Below are positions 26,875 to 27,404 of a DNA stretch of 27,404 nucleotides, piece after piece. The number at the start of each line of letters is the position of its first letter. The stretch's first letter is position 1. The translations under genes and the position numbers were made by a program. Under the pieces are notes generated by a model. The model ran no database searches, was not told the origin of the DNA, and worked only from the letters and a program-made list of their open reading frames with translations. This stretch comes from a virus, in the IMG/VR virus record IMGVR_UViG_3300034092_001682, positions 1 through 27,404 of that record; one strand, 5' to 3'.

Positions 26875-27345
26875 TTATGCGGATTTTTGTTTTTTCAATA
26901 GTTCTAGTTTACTGGCAGGCTTAACGTTGCCTGTTTCAATTTTTGCCCTAGCGCTTGGCGTGATTCCAAAGAGCTGCCCCATTTGAGTGGCTTGCTTTAA
27001 TGCACCACTCCGAACGCCATACCACGGATTTACAACCTGATCGCCGAACCTGTTTACAATTACAACGCCTTCCTTTTCTGTCATTGCACAGGCCGCTTTG
27101 TATAATCCCAACTCATTGCAATAACCAGCCACAAGACCGAGGTCTGCGCCAGCGAGTAGGTTGTTATTCAATAACTCCTTACAGGTGATATCCCAGTACT
27201 CATATCCCAATTTGTTTAAGTGCGCGGGTGGTTGTGGAACTCCAGCACTCAACTCAACCAGCATCGGCTGCTCGAGGTTTCGGTCTGCGCGAAAAGTGCC
27301 CTCCATTTTTTTTAAATCAACGGGTTTGCGTGGCCTTCCTTTCAT
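26875..27345 (-). CDS. terS: Terminase small subunit (P27 family)
   Basis: 156-residue small terminase of the P27 type. It starts MKGRPRKPVDLKKMEGTFRADRN, then has PAHLNKLGYEYWDITCKELLNNNLLAGADLGLVAGYCNELGLY. A typical NPWYGVRSGALKQATQMGQLFGITPSARAKI block with the GITPSAR turn follows. It recognises the packaging site and directs the large subunit. The ATG at 27345 is 6 bases after a -7 box, so the message is nearly leaderless. If the ends are joined, the HNH gene lies about 185 bases upstream with the probable cos site between. Firm family call. Confidence 0.93.
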   Translation of the reverse strand: MKGRPRKPVDLKKMEGTFRADRNLEQPMLVELSAGVPQPPAHLNKLGYEYWDITCKELLNNNLLAGADLGLVAGYCNELGLYKAACAMTEKEGVVIVNRFGDQVVNPWYGVRSGALKQATQMGQLFGITPSARAKIETGNVKPASKLELLKKQKSA

Positions 27346-27351
27346 ATTTCA

Positions 27352-27359
27352 CAAATATA
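27352..27359 (-). promoter_or_regulatory. -7 box of the terminase promoter
   Basis: Minus strand TATATTTG (27359-27352), a full TAnnTTTG match, 6 bases before the terS ATG. No TTTG/TTG is found 17-23 bases upstream, and the GTTGyAAATGTTACG block of the other late promoters is missing. Activation may therefore differ. The remaining bases to the window edge (27360-27404) show nothing else. Confidence 0.6.
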
Positions 27360-27404
27360 GTATAAAAAACGAAACTTTTATTTTTGCCCGAGTGTAGAGT
27401 AGAG

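Noticed and set aside
1-27404. tRNA genes, integrase or attachment sites
   Set aside because: No integrase-like catalytic pattern, cloverleaf or attachment-like terminal repeat was recognised by reading; a tRNA and profile search would settle this.

Overview
The window reads as an essentially complete small genome of a tailed phage (siphovirus with a long non-contractile tail), probably infecting a member of the phylum Bacteroidota. The host call rests on several promoters carrying the Bacteroidota -7 box (TAnnTTTG), a BT4734-like/VirE-type primase-helicase, and small-gene families I associate with Bacteroidota phages. No tRNA, CRISPR array, insertion sequence or integrase is visible. All standard modules occur once. 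If the two ends are joined, the HNH nuclease gene at the left edge (127-414) lies just upstream of the small terminase at the right edge (26875-27345), the usual layout around a packaging site. The window may therefore be a full genome opened in the terminus region.

Layout, read with transcription (minus strand, right to left). 27359-20277: packaging and head genes (small terminase, an unknown gene, large terminase, an unknown gene, portal, prohead protease, HK97-type capsid, head-tail connectors). 20284-11369: tail genes (gp10-like, tail tube, a frameshifting chaperone pair, tail terminator, tape measure, tail tip, small tail proteins, fibre). 11364-8921: membrane and coiled-coil proteins, a basic 39-residue peptide, probable holin, spanin-like overlapping pair and an L,D-transpeptidase-like lysin. 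8351-8941 and 7585-8349, on the plus strand, form the only rightward operon: a RecE-like exonuclease and a RecT-like annealing protein. A 58-residue helix-turn-helix protein is transcribed divergently from it. 7243-1113: a long, tightly overlapping early operon of small proteins, a DnaA domain IV-like protein, an SF2 helicase and a primase-helicase. 757-1091 is an iteron-rich, probable replication origin, followed by a VRR-NUC nuclease and the HNH gene.

Four coding genes of 39 to 58 residues lie in apparent gaps: 3272-3448, 6339-6494, 10208-10327 and 13067-13222. Each fits its neighbours with overlaps or 1-base gaps.

The regulation is the most unusual part. Two intergenic gaps (before portal and before 13502) hold the same composite promoter, GTTGyAAATGTTACG-N12-TATTTTyG-N4-ATG, so those mRNAs should be almost leaderless. 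The small terminase, repressor and RecE-like genes also start 6-7 bases after a -7 box. Genes inside the early operon instead have strong Shine-Dalgarno sequences, written into the C-terminal codons of the gene before. The early promoter holds a perfect DnaA box (TTATCCACA), and its operon encodes a DnaA domain IV-like protein. Next to it a candidate ~50-nt RNA, ending in a strong terminator, carries a segment complementary over 12 bp to the leader of the first early gene. The tail chaperone pair uses the same slippery heptamer as phage lambda, GGGAAAG.
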